A stretch of DNA of 64,000 nt, taken from positions 1-64,000 of the forward strand of contig JAMPGU010000001.1 of the NCBI GenBank assembly GCA_023663865.1, given 5' to 3'. Origin of the DNA: Clostridium sp. GTDB taxonomy: Bacteria > Bacillota > Clostridia > Oscillospirales > Acutalibacteraceae. Below the pieces are notes generated by a model that did no database searches, had not been told where the DNA came from, and saw nothing but the letters and a program-made list of their open reading frames with translations. Position numbers and translations under genes: made by a program. Below are positions 61,939 through 64,000 of this stretch, piece after piece. Numbering within the stretch: the first letter of the stretch is position 1; every line of letters begins with the position of its first letter.

Positions 61939-63138
61939 ATGGATAATACTTTGATATACATACTTATTGGCTTGTGCGTTATTATAATTGTTTTACTCAT
62001 TGTACTGCTTACAAAAAAGCCTCAAAAGGACAACACAGGTGAGCTGTTGAGCCAAAAGCTGGATGACAATGCAAGCCGCAGCTTTGAGCAAATGAACTAT
62101 TTGTCAAAGCAAATGCAGGGCCTTACTGATAAAAATTATGAACAGCAGATTAAGCTGATTGAAACACTGAATGAAAATGCGGATAAGCAGACGAAAATTA
62201 CGGGCGAAGCGATTGTCTCTATGCAAAAGAGCAACGAGGAAAAGCTGGAGCTGATGCGAAAAACAGTTGACGAAAAGCTGACAGAAACATTGAACACCCG
62301 ACTGAATGCCAGCTTCAAAACAGTCAGTGAACAGCTTTCAAATGTATACAAAAGTCTCGGCGAAATGAAGGAACTGTCTGCAGGCGTTACCACATCTGTA
62401 ACAGGACTTAACAAGGTTTTGTCAAATGTCAAGAGCCGCGGCACCTGGGCGGAGGTACAGCTTGGAAACATACTCGACCAAACTATACCCAATATGTATG
62501 AAACCAATGTACAGACAAATCCAAAATATAACGGAAGAGTTGAATTCGCTGTAAAAATACCGAATCAGGAGGATGGCGATTATACATATCTTCCTATCGA
62601 CTCCAAATTCCCTATGGAGGACTATGTAAGGCTTACAAATGCTGCTGAGCAGGCAGATATTGAGGCAATGGAAAAGGCACGAAAGGCACTTGAAACAAGA
62701 GTCAAAGACGAGGCTAAGCTAATCAAGCAGTATATAAGCTCTCCCGAAACCACGCCATTTGCAATTATGTATCTTGCTACAGAGGGACTCTATGCAGAAA
62801 TCACTGCCGCTAAGTCAGGCATCGCAGAGAAGCTGCAGACAGACGGCATTATGATTGCCGGCCCATCTACAATTACCGCCCTGCTCAATTCACTGGCTAT
62901 GGGCTTTCGAACAATGGCAATTAACAAAAAGGCAAACGAGGTATGGAAGGTGCTGGGTGCCGCCAAAACCCAATATGATAAATTCGGAGACCTGCTTGCA
63001 AAGGCAAGAAAAAAAGTTGATGAAGCAGGCAAGGTACTGGATGAGGCTGACCACAGAAACAGCATTATTCAAAAAAATCTGAGAAAGGTTGAAACACTGG
63101 ATTCCGCCGACGCCAATGAGGTTTTGGGGATAGAATAA
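61939..63138 (+). CDS. rmuC: DNA recombination protein RmuC
   Basis: 399 residues. One N-terminal membrane helix (about 4-25), a long coiled coil (about 35-150, rich in Lys, Glu, Gln), then the RmuC nuclease-like domain (RGTWAEVQLGNILDQ; PIDSKFPMEDY; ATEGLYAEI; GPSTITALLNSLAMGFRT). It limits DNA rearrangements and has been linked to nuclease activity near membranes. The ribosome site is AAAGGAG. Confidence 0.93.
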   Translation: MDNTLIYILIGLCVIIIVLLIVLLTKKPQKDNTGELLSQKLDDNASRSFEQMNYLSKQMQGLTDKNYEQQIKLIETLNENADKQTKITGEAIVSMQKSNEEKLELMRKTVDEKLTETLNTRLNASFKTVSEQLSNVYKSLGEMKELSAGVTTSVTGLNKVLSNVKSRGTWAEVQLGNILDQTIPNMYETNVQTNPKYNGRVEFAVKIPNQEDGDYTYLPIDSKFPMEDYVRLTNAAEQADIEAMEKARKALETRVKDEAKLIKQYISSPETTPFAIMYLATEGLYAEITAAKSGIAEKLQTDGIMIAGPSTITALLNSLAMGFRTMAINKKANEVWKVLGAAKTQYDKFGDLLAKARKKVDEAGKVLDEADHRNSIIQKNLRKVETLDSADANEVLGIE

Positions 63139-63186
63139 AAACGCATAACAACGAATATCCTTATCTTGAATCACTTTTTCACACTA

Positions 63187-63218
63187 CCGGAATTACGTCA
63201 CTGTAATTCCGGTTTTTT
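63187..63218 (+). terminator. rmuC terminator
   Basis: The 10-bp stem CCGGAATTAC/GTAATTCCGG with a 6-nt loop is followed by six T. Confidence 0.9.
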
Positions 63219-63257
63219 ATTTTCTCCATTCTTGACATATAAAAAAATATCTGTTAT

Positions 63258-63288
63258 CATCTATGTATAGAACATCTATGCATAGATG
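63258..63288. promoter_or_regulatory. PadR-type operator
   Basis: A perfect 16-bp palindrome CATCTATG/CATAGATG (63273-63288) is preceded by a related half (CATCTATGTATAG, 63258-63270). It lies just before the PadR gene's ribosome site, where self-repression is expected. Confidence 0.7.
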
Positions 63289-63315
63289 ACATTTTTATTT
63301 ACGGAGGAAGCAGCT

Positions 63316-63642
63316 ATGAAAATAAGTAAAGAACTTTCAACAGGTACAATTCCCATTATGGTCTTATCTATATTAAAAAACGAGGATATGTATGGGTATA
63401 AAATAATAAAAACCCTTGAAAAAAGAAGCGATAATGTTTTTTCGCTAAAGGAAGGTACGCTTTATCCCATTCTTCACTCTATGGAAAAAGAAAAAATACT
63501 TGAAAGCTACTGGGATAATTCAACGGGAAGAAAGAAAAAGTATTATCATATTACCAAAAAAGGCATAAAGCTGCTTGACAGTAAAGTAGAAGAATTTGAA
63601 GAATTCACTGTTACCGTTAAAAAGGTTTTGCAGTTTGCTTAA
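63316..63642 (+). CDS. PadR-family transcriptional repressor
   Basis: 108 residues with the PadR winged helix: IMVLSILKNEDMYGYKIIKTLEKRS (opening helix), LKEGTLYPILHSMEKEKIL and KKKYYHITKKG. Start 63316 follows GGAGG; the ten codons before it overlap the operator. It is followed 26 bp later by a membrane-protein gene, a common pair in which PadR controls its own operon. Confidence 0.92.
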   Translation: MKISKELSTGTIPIMVLSILKNEDMYGYKIIKTLEKRSDNVFSLKEGTLYPILHSMEKEKILESYWDNSTGRKKKYYHITKKGIKLLDSKVEEFEEFTVTVKKVLQFA

Positions 63643-63668
63643 ATAATTATTGTACACGAGGAGAAATT

Positions 63669-64000
63669 ATGAGTAAACAAGATTATTTAAAAGCAGTTAC
63701 AGCAAAAGTTTTTAGCACAGCAGAAAAGAAAATCATTAAAACAGAGCTTGAAACACATATTGACGAAAAAGCAGATTTTTTCAAAGACATTGGCTATGAT
63801 GAGCAGATTTCCGAAGAAAAAGCCGTTGATACAATGGGCGAAACAGACTTACTTTCCGTTCAGTTTGGAGAGCTGCACAATAATTTTTACAATCCGATTT
63901 TTGACATTATCTTATTTATAATTTGGCTGGGTTTTCTCGGAGGTGCATATTATCTTCTTAAAGAATATGTATTTTGCGATCCGGGTATGTCCTCTTTAAT
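63669..64000 (+). CDS. DUF1700-like membrane protein, cut by window end
   Basis: Starts at 63669 after GAGGAGA and stays open to the window edge (110 codons). The first 75 residues are charged and helical (KQDYLKAVTAKVFSTAEKK; HIDEKADFFKDIGYDEQ) like the cytoplasmic prefix domain of DUF1700/permease-prefix proteins that follow PadR genes. A membrane helix begins at about 78 (IFDIILFIIWLGFLGGAYYLL). Function is unknown. Confidence 0.75.
   Translation, partial: MSKQDYLKAVTAKVFSTAEKKIIKTELETHIDEKADFFKDIGYDEQISEEKAVDTMGETDLLSVQFGELHNNFYNPIFDIILFIIWLGFLGGAYYLLKEYVFCDPGMSSL

Overview
The window looks like the chromosome of an AT-rich, low-GC Gram-positive gut anaerobe of the class Clostridia, probably from the Ruminococcus/Oscillospiraceae side. 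The evidence is the Asp23-FakA-RecG gene order, the long-form hibernation factor, strong AGGAGG-type ribosome sites, several TTG starts, TATAAT promoters with 16-17 bp spacers, the TnpV transposon protein, and a dense set of enzymes for plant cell-wall sugars. The species cannot be named from the sequence alone.

Positions 1-35,900 are almost entirely a carbohydrate-use island. A leftward operon (GH78 rhamnosidase, a gutted GH1 gene, xylulokinase, a COG2407 isomerase, then a short GH32) is followed by a membrane-anchored esterase and a leftward MFS-GH2-GH3 operon, in which the GH3 has its domains in permuted order. Three long paralogues of one design (GH43 propeller, F5/8-type C domain, Fn3-like tail) lie at 16.8, 20.5 and 31.5 kb. 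Two of them sit beside closely related MFS permeases and AraC regulators. The middle one starts a rightward operon with a lipase, a lipoprotein, a GPH transporter and a second GH2. None of the glycosidases has a signal peptide, so the scheme appears to be import of oligosaccharides by MFS/GPH carriers and cytoplasmic trimming into pentoses that enter through the isomerase and xylulokinase.

The island has been cut into by mobile DNA. A TnpV gene lies at 20 kb. A decayed integrative element lies at 28.2-31.5 kb, with a broken HTH gene, a broken small ORF, a broken tyrosine integrase and a cluster of hairpins resembling a transfer origin. Within it the Fic toxin and its small antitoxin are intact. 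A 35-bp repeat occurs at 18.5 and 35.9 kb, the second copy near a tRNA-Gln gene.

From 36 kb to the end the content is mostly housekeeping: a LOG-family protein, a YmdB-like phosphodiesterase, a peptide-binding lipoprotein, Asp23, FakA, RecG, a zinc-ribbon/PASTA protein kinase homologue whose catalytic motifs are all lost, YhaM, PrmA, a three-gene zinc-ribbon membrane cluster with a divergent XRE repressor and palindromic operators, UraA and Upp, a HAD phosphatase, and a Feo iron-uptake operon facing a DtxR-type repressor with two matching operators. A second small carbohydrate patch (GH31 alpha-xylosidase with AraC, and GH28) lies at 56-61 kb, followed by HPF, RmuC and a PadR/DUF1700-like pair cut by the window end.
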